From the IMG/VR virus record IMGVR_UViG_3300042905_005483, positions 37,536 to 101,535 of that record: a stretch of DNA of 64,000 bases; one strand, 5' to 3'. A program made the translations under genes and the position numbers. Shown one piece after another: positions 17,083 through 24,592 of the stretch. The DNA comes from a virus. The notes beneath the pieces were generated by a model. That model was not told the DNA's origin. It made no database searches and saw nothing but the letters and a program-made list of their open reading frames with translations. Each line of letters begins with the position of its first letter. The stretch's first letter is position 1.

Positions 17083-17352
17083 TTACAAAATCCGGGGCCG
17101 GTCTGGTTTGACCGAAACGATGTCGCGGCGTTTCGCTATTAGGCGACGTTCCGCAATAAAGTCTCGTGTCTCCCCTGTGGGACTAACCTGCCATTGTCCC
17201 CTCAAAGCGTCGGACACAGCTCCGCTATGTTTACGACTTTTGTCCTCACGAGCCTTCAAGAACCCGTGTTTGTTTGTCGTCCCTTTATTTCGGCTACATG
17301 GAAAACAATTAATCCCTGCAGACGAAGGCTCCGGGCTGATTACCCCGGGCAT
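17083..17352 (-). CDS. Small ORF resembling a truncated HNH endonuclease
   Basis: The first ATG gives 89 residues, but the frame is open back to the stop of the VWA gene and is in the same phase. The open region reads GNLCTGLDKAMPG ... NCFPCSRNKGTTNKHGFL. This matches the layout of phage HNH endonucleases (x-G-[IL]-D-[RK]-x...-G-Y-x-x-x-N-C-x-x-C-x-x-C-N-x-x-K-G...-F-L). The canonical Asn and the N-terminal CxxC are missing, so it is probably a decayed or truncated homing endonuclease. A strong AGGAGG site points at an ATG in another frame that stops after five codons. The family call is tentative. Confidence 0.35.
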   Translation of the reverse strand: MPGVISPEPSSAGINCFPCSRNKGTTNKHGFLKAREDKSRKHSGAVSDALRGQWQVSPTGETRDFIAERRLIAKRRDIVSVKPDRPRIL

Positions 17353-17424
17353 CGCTTTATCTAGGCCAGTGCATAAATTACCTCCTGCGGCGTAAAACGG
17401 AGTGCCGCTGTTAATGGTGCGCGC

Positions 17425-18834
17425 TTAAGAAAGAGCCAGTTCTAGCCCGCCGAGAATAGACGCCTGATCAACGCAACCGTAGATCATTGTGACCTTGTTG
17501 CGTGTTTCAGCTGTCCAATTCTCGCCGTACAAGTTATTGGCGTCAGACGGCACAACCGTGGGTCGACGACGACTCACTGGAATATTGTGCAACCACACTA
17601 ATCGCACCACTTTTTTTAGCGCCGCGATTTCTCGATACAACTCCGCGGCGTCGTGGTCGCCAATGGCGACTACTATCCGGATGTTATACCGCGACCGACC
17701 GCTTGTTATCTCGGAAAACAGCGCTTCTGTTTTCGTCAAGTTTGCCAAGTTGGGTCGACCGTTAAACCACGGCACGTAATCTTCCTCCACCTCTCCGTTA
17801 GAGTGTGGGAAAACCAGTACGTCAGAGCCAGAGACTCCAGCGTACCCTGCCGCATTAGCGACGTCACACGCCGCTTGAGCCTGTCGGGCGCAAGACGGCG
17901 AGACGTCGGGCAAGAACAGCGTGACGGGACGACCGGCGTTGCTGTCCTCCTTAAACGCGTTACCAAGTGGACGCCGGACAAGCATCCTCTTGACAACTTT
18001 TCGCGCACTCAAAATTGGGATAGGCGTGAGGCGGTCACCAGCTGCGCCGCTTTCATGCACTAACTTATTAATGAGTTCCGCTGTTTTGTTCCGCAGTTGA
18101 GGCGGAACGACCCGCAGGCGGCCATGTGTGCCGGCTGCGCGTCGTCGAGCCTCCAACGACGGAGCACTCTCAATACCAGCAACGCCGCTGATTTTAGATG
18201 CCTGTTTCCGGGCGTCCTTCAGCTGCTTTCTGGCTTTCTTTATCACAACATCTATCGCCGAAGCTTGCAGACTGCCGCGTGCTTTCGCGGCGGCTTTCTG
18301 CTTCTCCAATTCCTTTAACCGCGCACGTAAATCTTTTTCCTCGTCGGAAAGCCTTTCACGCTCAGTTTTTGGTTTTGGAGTTTCTTGGGCGGCGGGAGTT
18401 GGTTCCCAGTTCTCGGGCTGCGGTGGTTCCGCGGCCGTATCTTTGGCGGGCGGAGGATCAAACCCGCCAGAAGGTGCCTGCTGGGGCTCCTCCTGCGGTG
18501 CTCCGTTTGATTTACCGCTACCGCCTTGAGCCCGCCCAGACTTATTTCTGGGCTCCAGCAACTGGCTGAGTGTGGCACGATGGCCGTGCCGCTTTGTCAA
18601 CCGGTCAATAAGCGCCGTGATGTTGTTCACGGTTTTGGGGCCGCAATTACCGCACGGGCAGTTCTCGCGAACGTGCCCTTGTCGAAGAAGCGGGCTCGTA
18701 AATTCTTCGGCGTATACGCCCTTGATAAACTCCGCGAACTCTGCCCGCTCTCGCGGGTCCGTAAACCTAACATCGCGGGTAGTTTTCACGGACTTCGACA
18801 GCATTCGCTGCAACTTCCGCAGTGTCAGGCTCAT
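17425..18834 (-). CDS. VWA-domain protein (partner of MoxR ATPase)
   Basis: The N-terminus is basic with a CPCGNC cluster (about 59-64). A Pro/Gln/Glu-rich linker (100-170) and a long charged helix (170-225) follow. The C-terminal 180 residues look like a von Willebrand A domain with the MIDAS signature D-x-S-x-S (DVSPSC, about residue 310) after a hydrophobic strand (VTLFL), then GSDVLVFPHSNG and VVAIGDHDAAEL. VWA proteins encoded next to MoxR AAA+ ATPases (CoxD/CoxE, RavA/ViaA) act as substrate or metal-dependent adaptors in remodelling complexes. The gene starts two bases after the ATPase stop with an AGGAAG site, so the two are co-translated. Its phage role is unknown. Confidence 0.7.
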   Translation of the reverse strand: MSLTLRKLQRMLSKSVKTTRDVRFTDPRERAEFAEFIKGVYAEEFTSPLLRQGHVRENCPCGNCGPKTVNNITALIDRLTKRHGHRATLSQLLEPRNKSGRAQGGSGKSNGAPQEEPQQAPSGGFDPPPAKDTAAEPPQPENWEPTPAAQETPKPKTERERLSDEEKDLRARLKELEKQKAAAKARGSLQASAIDVVIKKARKQLKDARKQASKISGVAGIESAPSLEARRRAAGTHGRLRVVPPQLRNKTAELINKLVHESGAAGDRLTPIPILSARKVVKRMLVRRPLGNAFKEDSNAGRPVTLFLPDVSPSCARQAQAACDVANAAGYAGVSGSDVLVFPHSNGEVEEDYVPWFNGRPNLANLTKTEALFSEITSGRSRYNIRIVVAIGDHDAAELYREIAALKKVVRLVWLHNIPVSRRRPTVVPSDANNLYGENWTAETRNKVTMIYGCVDQASILGGLELALS

Positions 18835-18836
18835 GG

Positions 18837-19676
18837 TTACTTCCTTTTGAACTCCCCGAACAGTACAGCTTCGGGTTTGCTGAATGCCTGTTTAAGGGCC
18901 TCCGTGTCCTTGGTTTCTTTTACAAGAAACGCTTCGATCAAAGTGGCTACGTCGTCCGTGCTTACGCACAGGTCTCGCGCCATAAGCAAGTGACGAAGCT
19001 CCTGCAGGGACGGCTTGGAGTCGCCGTTCTGCCGGATTGCGTTCGCCATGCGCACAATGATGCGACAGGCCCCTCCCGGTGCGCCTGTCTGCTTGCGCAG
19101 CACATCGGTTTCGACATGCTCGGGCAGAAAGCCCATGTTTACCCGAAAGCAGCGCCGTTTAATGGCCTCGGGCAGGTCAACCTCTTCGTTCGCGGTCAGG
19201 ACGATAAACATCCGGGCCGTGTTGCCGCTGTGCAGCTTGTGGCGGGCATCAGGCACCCGACCATTCTGCAAGAAGTCGAGGATAAGCGGGTAAAACCGCG
19301 ACCCAGCCTTTTCGACCTCGTCCAACGTGATAACCACGTCGCAGTCGTGCGACATGCGCACAGCGCGCAGCAGCTGGCCGTCGATGTACGCCTCGTCGGC
19401 GTGCTCGACCCCGACCGCCACGCGGCCGATGTCCACACCCTGATGTAGCTCCTCATTCGTGAGCCACGGGTGGCACGGAATAAACACCTGCTCGGCCTTG
19501 CGGCCGCGGGCGAACGCGTCGGCAAAGAACGTCTTGCCGGTGCCGGGCGGGCCGACCAGTAAACCACCGCGCGGTTCCTTCCCGCGGGCCTCGTGCATCC
19601 ATCTGGCCAGCAGGGCCTCGCCTCGTCGAGCGAAATAGCCGGGCAGAAGATCGCACACTCCGTCTGCAATACTCAT
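18837..19676 (-). CDS. MoxR-family AAA+ ATPase
   Basis: Start ATG 19676 (MSIADGVCDL) has GAAGGAG six bases upstream; the longer frame from 19724 lacks this. Walker A is GPPGTGKT, Walker B VVITLDEVEKA, sensor 1 is VLTANEE, and PEAIKRRCFR looks like the arginine-finger/sensor-2 approach. The order and the strand after Walker B fit MoxR/RavA AAA+ ATPases, which form hexamers and remodel protein complexes together with VWA partners. The partner gene is adjacent. A terminator precedes the gene, so it likely has its own promoter between 19677 and 19747. It is a rare component of phage structural operons in my experience. Confidence 0.85.
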   Translation of the reverse strand: MSIADGVCDLLPGYFARRGEALLARWMHEARGKEPRGGLLVGPPGTGKTFFADAFARGRKAEQVFIPCHPWLTNEELHQGVDIGRVAVGVEHADEAYIDGQLLRAVRMSHDCDVVITLDEVEKAGSRFYPLILDFLQNGRVPDARHKLHSGNTARMFIVLTANEEVDLPEAIKRRCFRVNMGFLPEHVETDVLRKQTGAPGGACRIIVRMANAIRQNGDSKPSLQELRHLLMARDLCVSTDDVATLIEAFLVKETKDTEALKQAFSKPEAVLFGEFKRK

Positions 19677-19754
19677 CGCAAGCTCCTTCATAGCGGAAAC
19701 GGGGACACAAATAATATGACGCAAAATCGCGCCTAATTTAGGTCACCGATAGCT

Positions 19755-19787
19755 AAGAAAAAGCGAGCACCGGTTTTGGTGCCCGCT
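19755..19787 (-). terminator. Rho-independent terminator
   Basis: A ten-base stem (AGCGAGCACC 19762-19771, GGTGCCCGCT 19778-19787, one G-U pair) is followed on the minus strand by TTTTTC. It lies 20 bases after the stop of the upstream unknown gene and separates it from the MoxR-VWA pair. It is followed by TTAGCTATC, as at 16785-16793. Confidence 0.8.
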
Positions 19788-19806
19788 CCTTCTCGCCGCG
19801 TTGAAC

Positions 19807-20439
19807 TTAGTTCGCAGACGGCTTCTTGGCGTTATCGAACAGCATCTTCATGATGTCGGCCGGCGTCACTGGTGGACGCGCCGGCTCGGGAGATTTGACC
19901 TCCTCGGGCTGCGGGCCAGAGCCATCGAGCTCTCCGAGCTTCTTTTGAATTAATTCGAAGAGGTCGTCGAGCTTCTTCTTCTCTTTTGCAACAAACTCAT
20001 TCGAAATATGGGGCGCAGTCCCTTCCTTCTCCCGACGTACGCCGTCTTCATAAATCCACTCCGCGATGTGCTCGTGGTCAACCGCAGCGTCCCACGACTT
20101 GAAAACAGCCTGAATCAGCGGCATCGAGTCGAGCAGGTCTTTGGCCATTTTCTCGCCTTTGCGGTCACCGCTGTCCTGCGCGAACTTGCCGCAGTCAGCG
20201 ATTTCCCGCATAGATACGCTGGTCAGCTGTCCGCACAGCATCCGCGACCAATTCGCGAGCGTCGACAACGCACGCTCTTTATACTCTTCAGTGGTGTGGT
20301 CCATGCCGACGGCTTTCGCGACGGCGAGCGACATAAAGTACGGATGCAGCGCGGGATCAGTGAACACGCCGTCGCTATTGTCGCGACAATGCTCCAAGTA
20401 CTGCAGCAACATCTGGGTTGGTGGATTTACAGCCAGCAC
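19807..20439 (-). CDS. Unknown protein upstream of MoxR-VWA pair, 210 aa
   Basis: The start is GTG 20439 with GGGAG five bases upstream. The protein is helical and soluble (LLQYLEHCRDN, LAVAKAVGMDHTTEEYKERALSTL, SMPLIQAVFKSW). It has a charged coiled-coil (EFVAKEKKKLDDLFELIQKK), a Pro/Glu linker and a short terminal helix (PADIMKMLFDNAKK) that could be a peptide tag or docking helix. It stands between a palindrome-rich upstream region and a strong terminator, so it is a single-gene transcription unit. Position suggests it belongs with the MoxR-VWA cassette, perhaps as substrate or adaptor. That is inference; no family is recognised. Confidence 0.6.
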   Translation of the reverse strand: MLAVNPPTQMLLQYLEHCRDNSDGVFTDPALHPYFMSLAVAKAVGMDHTTEEYKERALSTLANWSRMLCGQLTSVSMREIADCGKFAQDSGDRKGEKMAKDLLDSMPLIQAVFKSWDAAVDHEHIAEWIYEDGVRREKEGTAPHISNEFVAKEKKKLDDLFELIQKKLGELDGSGPQPEEVKSPEPARPPVTPADIMKMLFDNAKKPSAN

Positions 20440-20483
20440 AGAAACTCCCTTTTTTAGTGGGCATAGGTAATCGGAACCACGTT

Positions 20484-20579
20484 AAATATGCCACAAATTT
20501 GCAACATATTTAGCCAGTGTCCGCGCAGCTGTCCACGGTTCGCGAACTGCGGACAAGCGCCATATTCCAAATTCGCGAA
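20484..20579 (-). promoter_or_regulatory. Palindrome-rich operator-like region
   Basis: The 198-base gap holds an inverted repeat AAATATG (20484-20490) / CATATTT (20505-20511). A 24-base near-palindrome (20531-20554) is centred on TTCGCGAA, and a second TTCGCGAA sits at 20572-20579 inside AATTCGCGAATT. The two TTCGCGAA boxes are exactly 33 bases apart, about three helical turns. This is the densest set of symmetric sites in the window and lies just upstream of the GTG-started gene, so repressor binding is plausible. Confidence 0.45.
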
Positions 20580-20585
20580 TTGCGA

Positions 20586-20637
20586 AAGTGCTAGGGAACA
20601 AAGCACTTACGACGCATTTTCCAGATTCTAGAATGCG
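20586..20637 (-). terminator. Two hairpins after the neck gene
   Basis: Immediately after the stop of the upstream gene come CGCATT / AATGCG (20613-20618 and 20632-20637) and then AAGTGCT / AGCACTT (20586-20592 and 20602-20608). No long U-run follows. They are probably attenuating or processing hairpins at the end of the head operon. Confidence 0.4.
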
Positions 20638-21624
20638 CTAATAGCGAATTCGGATCGCGTCGGTGTAGGCGCTGTACTTATAGTTTGACGTAACTTCGCC
20701 GTAGCAGCTTTCAAGGTTAATGCTGGCTTTTGTCGCCCGCACCCACTCCCGATAAGCCTGCCACCGTGTTTGGCCGGCACGCTCGTAAGCGCCTTCTTTG
20801 TTTTGATCGTCTACGGAAAGACCGCCGGCAGAGTAATTAAACTGGTTACGGCGAAACTGCTCAGCCACCATCAAAAACAGATTAGCGCAGATGCCTTCTA
20901 ACCAGTGATAGCGGAACGGGAAATTTTGTGTGTTGTAAATGCGGTCCAACGGCGGCGGAATCTCGTTCCAATACTGCACCGGACGCGTAATAGCGAGGGC
21001 GATTTCGGCGTCGTCAAACATCAGTCGGTCGAGCAGAAAACTTTCGCCGGGATTGGAGTCGCGCAGGTGTAAACGAACTTCAGCGATACTTGGGGGCCCG
21101 CCCATTTCCGCGCCGCCGTTAAAATTGCTGCGGTTAATGATTAAATGAAAGGTGTTCGAAAACACAACGCACGGCTGGTTTTGCGCTTGCGCCGGCACAT
21201 TAATTAACGCAAATTCGGCGTAGTAAATACCCGGCGTAGCTACCATTCCAGCCGTAAGCTGCGCGGTTACTTTTCCGGTTGCGGCAGCGGCAATAGTGCC
21301 GGCAACCTCAAGCGGCGAATTGACGTTTCCCCACGACAGTTGCTCTTTTAACCGTAACACGATGGCGAACGGCGTCGCGGAACATGCAGATAAGTTAACC
21401 GGCACGCCAGACTGATCGCGCATCTGCCACTCAATCGTAGCGCACTGGCCTTGTGTAATTGAGATTGACTGCATGCGTCCTGTGACCGGCTGGCCGTTCA
21501 CAGTTGAAACAACGGCGCTGAGCACGTTTTGTCCCGCGCAAGTGACTGGCGTCAAAACAGGCTGCGCAGCGTTATCGCAGCACTGGACAATGGGGTGGGC
21601 GACCGGCGTAGCGATAACAGCCAT
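20638..21624 (-). CDS. Neck/head-tail connector-like protein, 328 aa
   Basis: Two parts are visible. Residues 1-170 form a beta-sandwich-like region (QGQCATIEWQMRDQSGVPVN; FAIVLRLKEQL; GIYYAEFALINVP) similar to N-terminal domains of baseplate upper proteins. Residues 185-328 contain helices with a pattern I associate with phage connector or adaptor proteins (EVRLHLRD, LLDRLMFDDAEIALAI, YWNEIPPP, FRYHWLEGICANLFLMVAEQ, QFNYSAGGLSV). It lies downstream of the capsid genes, with GGAGC before ATG. Head completion or neck function fits position. The domain reading is by eye. Confidence 0.55.
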   Translation of the reverse strand: MAVIATPVAHPIVQCCDNAAQPVLTPVTCAGQNVLSAVVSTVNGQPVTGRMQSISITQGQCATIEWQMRDQSGVPVNLSACSATPFAIVLRLKEQLSWGNVNSPLEVAGTIAAAATGKVTAQLTAGMVATPGIYYAEFALINVPAQAQNQPCVVFSNTFHLIINRSNFNGGAEMGGPPSIAEVRLHLRDSNPGESFLLDRLMFDDAEIALAITRPVQYWNEIPPPLDRIYNTQNFPFRYHWLEGICANLFLMVAEQFRRNQFNYSAGGLSVDDQNKEGAYERAGQTRWQAYREWVRATKASINLESCYGEVTSNYKYSAYTDAIRIRY

Positions 21625-21643
21625 AAGTGTGCTCCGTGCTATA

Positions 21644-21649
21644 AGTATA
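21644..21649 (-). promoter_or_regulatory. Candidate -10 element upstream of neck gene
   Basis: TATACT in TTTGTATACTTATAG, placed between the terminator at 21658-21686 and the ATG at 21624. The same hexamer is seen before the sheath gene. A promoter just after a terminator makes positional sense, but no -35 is evident. Confidence 0.3.
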
Positions 21650-21657
21650 CAAACAAC

Positions 21658-21686
21658 AAGGGCTGACCGTTAAACGGCCAGCCCTT
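21658..21686 (-). terminator. Rho-independent terminator after the collagen-tailed gene
   Basis: Stem AAGGGCTG (21658-21665) with CAGCCCTT (21679-21686), extended inward by ACCGT/ACGG pairing. On the minus strand it is followed by the T-rich GTTGTTTG. It lies 25 bases after the gene stop. Confidence 0.75.
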
Positions 21687-21711
21687 GCGTAAACCAGATA
21701 AGAGACGACTA

Positions 21712-22125
21712 TCAGGCAGCGGGGCCTGTAGCGCCGCGAGGGCCTGTAGCACCGGTAGCGCCGGTCGGGCCGGTTGCGCCAGCCGTAGCAGCGAAGGCGC
21801 TGCCACCGTCCCACGACGGGGTTGTGGTGCCGAGCGAGCCACCCGAATTCAGGGCCAGTTCCTTGGTCACGCCGCCAGTTTCGCTGAGCAGGTAAACCGA
21901 AGGAGACTTCACGATTTCGAGTTTGTTGGTGTTCAGCGCTTCTTCAAACGCTTGAAACTTTCGTTGGCTGCGCTGGCCACCCAGCTGCGCCACAAGGTCG
22001 CCGGGTACGGTGTACGTGGCGTTGTTTGCAAGACGCGTGCCACGAACGCCTAGGAAGCCAAAGAAGCGCTCCCCGCCGGACGTATTTTTAACAATGGTGT
22101 AGAGATCAGTTGTCGTATTTGGCAT
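21712..22125 (-). CDS. Capsid-region protein with collagen-like C-terminal tail
   Basis: The first 100 residues are a small beta-rich domain (ERFFGFLGVRGTRLANNATYTVPGDLVAQLG). The final 25 residues are Gly-X-Y triplets rich in Ala, Thr and Pro (GATGPTGATGATGPRGATGP), which is a short collagen-like triple-helix segment. Such tails occur on phage fibres and decoration proteins and force trimerisation. It is located two genes after the major capsid gene, and GGAG lies before ATG. A procollagen-type glycosyltransferase is encoded at 57309..57977, which may be relevant. The function is inferred as a capsid or neck decoration. Confidence 0.6.
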   Translation of the reverse strand: MPNTTTDLYTIVKNTSGGERFFGFLGVRGTRLANNATYTVPGDLVAQLGGQRSQRKFQAFEEALNTNKLEIVKSPSVYLLSETGGVTKELALNSGGSLGTTTPSWDGGSAFAATAGATGPTGATGATGPRGATGPAA

Positions 22126-22136
22126 TTTTTACTCCG

Positions 22137-22532
22137 TTACTCGGCGCTCTGTAGCGCAGCAGCGGCTGCCGCTTGAAGCGTTAACACAGCATCGGCGATT
22201 TCAGGCTGTTCAGCAGCGACGACCGCTGCTTCCTTGAAAATATCAACGTTGCTATTGGTCTTAGAACCAGAACCGAAACCAGCCGCGGCGAGGGCGACGT
22301 CTAACTGCTGATTGACAGCTTGTAGTTCGCCGGCCTGCGCCGCGGCTGTTTTTTCCTGCTCAGCCGTGTAGAGCACGTGAAGCTTATGCGCCGCCGCCCA
22401 CATTTCGGCGGCCTCTCCCTCGGTCCGCGGCGCGATGCCGTGAGCCGAAAGCTTCTCAAAGAAATAGGGGGCTGCTAACTGACTAACGACGGTGGCGTAC
22501 GCCTGTTCGGCAGCCTCTTTAACCTGACTCAT
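22137..22532 (-). CDS. Small Ala/Gln-rich helical protein, 131 aa
   Basis: This is a helical, alanine-rich protein (EAAEQAYATVVSQLAAPYFF; AEQEKTAAAQAGELQAVNQQ). It has a Gly/Ser/Asn hinge near residue 90 and a terminal helix of mostly Ala, Leu and Gln. No signal peptide or membrane span is apparent. It sits between the major capsid gene and the collagen-tailed gene, so a head-associated role is likely. The upstream GGAGC matches neighbouring starts. I recognise no family. Confidence 0.6.
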   Translation of the reverse strand: MSQVKEAAEQAYATVVSQLAAPYFFEKLSAHGIAPRTEGEAAEMWAAAHKLHVLYTAEQEKTAAAQAGELQAVNQQLDVALAAAGFGSGSKTNSNVDIFKEAAVVAAEQPEIADAVLTLQAAAAAALQSAE

Positions 22533-22560
22533 GATTGTGCTCCTTGGTTATTTACACGAC

Positions 22561-23487
22561 TCAGACAAATTCAACCTTCGCCAGACCGTTCGTGTGACCG
22601 AACGAGCCACCCTGCGTGTTGTACGAGAAGTACTCAAGCATGTAAGCTTCACGACGGATATACATCGTGGTGGGCTCAAGCTCGTAGTTCTTTCCGATGA
22701 ACTTGGGGCTGGCGAACATGTACATTTCGTTGTCCTGAACGAGGTTCCGCTTGATCGTGACGATCCAGCGGCAGTTGAGGAAGTTCGTCTCCGCCCAACC
22801 GTTCTTGATGATGTCTTGCGAGAAATCACCACCCATCTCGTCGCGGCCAAACTTGAGGAGTTCCTTGATCGTGATGTTATTCACGAGGCAGGTTTCAACC
22901 TCAAAGTGACTCGGGGTCTTCGGCATTACCTTGAGCGCGTCAACCAGCGTTTCGCGGGTGATCCCGCCGCTGATCGATTCGTACTGCACGGTATCGGACA
23001 GCGTGTTAACGGCGTCCTTTGTGCCTACGGCGAGGTTAAACGCCGTGATGAACTTCGAGTCTTCTTCAGCGAGCATGTCCTTGATCATGTTGTCGCTGAG
23101 GACCTGACGGATGTCGATGACGTACGTACGCAGCTCGTCAACGTCCTTTACAGCGCGGGGCGACACGATCCGGTCAAACATGACGCGGTAGCGCGGGCCA
23201 CGGATGTAAAAGTTGCTCGGGAGCGTGGCGAACGGAATCGACACGGCTGCCGGGGAATCGGGCTCCTTGTCGACTACCTTCACCGGCTTGTCCGTATCAA
23301 CCTGACGATCGAGTTCGTCGTTGGTGATGGTTAGCGGCGGGATAATACGACGGTAGAAGCCGTCTTCACGCATCTTGGTGCGCGTGAAGTCGTTAACCGC
23401 ATCAATGGCCTGCTTCTGCATGCCGGGTGTATCAAGCTGCTCAAAAAGAGTCTCGTTGAGCAGTTGGATTTCTTGCTGAGTGGGCAT
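22561..23487 (-). CDS. Major capsid protein
   Basis: Start ATG 23487 (MPTQQEIQLL) is preceded by GGAGG at eight bases. The ATG five codons earlier is part of the CATGGAGG ribosome-site context. The 308-residue protein has the HK97-fold order: N-arm, helical spine region (DELRTYVIDIRQVLSDNMIKDML), mixed domain, and a C-terminal strand block (NCRWIVTIKRNLVQDNEMYM; GKNYELEPTTMYIRREAYM; GFGHTNG-like end). It follows a prohead protease, a scaffold-like gene and a decoration-like gene in the standard head order. The call is by fold pattern and synteny. The N-arm may be trimmed by the protease. Confidence 0.8.
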   Translation of the reverse strand: MPTQQEIQLLNETLFEQLDTPGMQKQAIDAVNDFTRTKMREDGFYRRIIPPLTITNDELDRQVDTDKPVKVVDKEPDSPAAVSIPFATLPSNFYIRGPRYRVMFDRIVSPRAVKDVDELRTYVIDIRQVLSDNMIKDMLAEEDSKFITAFNLAVGTKDAVNTLSDTVQYESISGGITRETLVDALKVMPKTPSHFEVETCLVNNITIKELLKFGRDEMGGDFSQDIIKNGWAETNFLNCRWIVTIKRNLVQDNEMYMFASPKFIGKNYELEPTTMYIRREAYMLEYFSYNTQGGSFGHTNGLAKVEFV

Positions 23488-23518
23488 CTTAAGAACCTCC
23501 ATGTTCTATTAGTTAGAG

Positions 23519-24112
23519 TTAGGCGCTAGCCGCCTGTACGCCGTTCCAGTTGGCCGCGCCCGGGAGATAGACGCACCAGAACGAAAGGGCTTGAATCCCG
23601 TTGTGATTCTTGCCAGCACCGCTGGATACAACGCCGACTACCGGCTGCGCATACTGCGTAACGCTGTAGTTCGTCAGAAGACCGTCGGTAGCAGCTACGG
23701 TGCTGCCAGCGCCAGTTTTCGTAGTTACCGAAAGCAGATCGCCGGGCGTGTAGGTGTTAGCAGTCACGAACTCCGTCGAGGAGATTTCGTAACCGCCAGT
23801 CGCTACGAGGCCGGACATCTTGCCGGTCGGCGCAACTGCGATGTGCATGAAATTCGCCGATGTCATCGGCGAGTTGTAACCGGGGTTACTTACGTCGGCG
23901 TCGTCCGAACCGTTAAGCAGGAAGACCGCGGGGCACGTCTTGTGCGCACCCGGCACGAACTCACCGTTAGTGTTAACGTGGACAACGCGACCGCGCTTTA
24001 CGTCAAACGTGACGGTAGTCGCAAGCTTCGCCGAATAATCGAGCGAGGCCATGTCGAACCAGCCCTTTTTGACGTCTAAACCGTGCGCAAACATTTGCTC
24101 AGGAACAGCCAT
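23519..24112 (-). CDS. Probable capsid decoration protein, 197 aa
   Basis: A beta-rich protein (TTVTFDVKRGRVVHVNTNGEF, FMHIAVAPTGKMSGLVATGG, YTPGDLLSVTTKTG) lies immediately upstream of the capsid gene. It has the same CATGGAGG-type ribosome site, pointing to high expression. The strand spacing and GD-L motif resemble head decoration or major-capsid accessory proteins of other large phages. No enzymatic motif is present. The role is inferred from location, composition and start-site similarity. Confidence 0.6.
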   Translation of the reverse strand: MAVPEQMFAHGLDVKKGWFDMASLDYSAKLATTVTFDVKRGRVVHVNTNGEFVPGAHKTCPAVFLLNGSDDADVSNPGYNSPMTSANFMHIAVAPTGKMSGLVATGGYEISSTEFVTANTYTPGDLLSVTTKTGAGSTVAATDGLLTNYSVTQYAQPVVGVVSSGAGKNHNGIQALSFWCVYLPGAANWNGVQAASA

Positions 24113-24146
24113 TGTTAGACCTCCATGTCTAAGTAGTTTTTAAGGA

Positions 24147-24578
24147 TCAGGTGGTGGGCGGATTCAGACCGAGACCCGTGAACAACTTCACGTCGGACGC
24201 CTTTACGCGGCCGTCACGGGCACCCACGTACCCGTTCGTCAGACTTGTGTTCGGATCGTACGACGCAGACTTTTGCTGACCAACCGGCTGGCCGAGGCGG
24301 CCGAGTTCGGCGGAGTTGCGATGCGAAGCAAGTTTTACAACAAGCTCCATGGTCGCTACTGGGTCGCGAAGGGCTTGTTCAAGCGCTTCTTTTTGATGCG
24401 GTTCGATCCGTTCATTTTCAACGCACGCCTTCACGGCGGTCGGAATCAGCGAGGCAATCTTTGTCGCCTGTGTTTCTTGGACCTGCAGCGATGCGGCAGC
24501 CTTTGTCATCGCGGCATCGGAATAACCAATGTAATCGATGATTTTTTGCACAAGTGTATTTGTGTTGTTAGCGGACAT
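24147..24578 (-). CDS. Small head-region protein, 143 aa
   Basis: The first 100 residues are helical (NTLVQKIIDYIGYSDAAMTKA; ATKIASLIPTAVKACVENER; DPVATMELVVKLASHRN), followed by a polar tail (DPNTSLTNGYVGARDGRVK). GGAGG precedes ATG 24578. It sits between scaffold-like and decoration-like genes and may be an internal head or assembly protein. I recognise no family. Confidence 0.6.
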   Translation of the reverse strand: MSANNTNTLVQKIIDYIGYSDAAMTKAAASLQVQETQATKIASLIPTAVKACVENERIEPHQKEALEQALRDPVATMELVVKLASHRNSAELGRLGQPVGQQKSASYDPNTSLTNGYVGARDGRVKASDVKLFTGLGLNPPTT

Positions 24579-24592
24579 TAAAACCTCCGTAA

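Noticed and set aside
16955-17395. 146-codon plus-strand frame in the gap after the VWA gene
   Set aside because: No ribosome site and no recognisable motifs. The minus strand in the same place shows an HNH-like pattern and fits operon direction.
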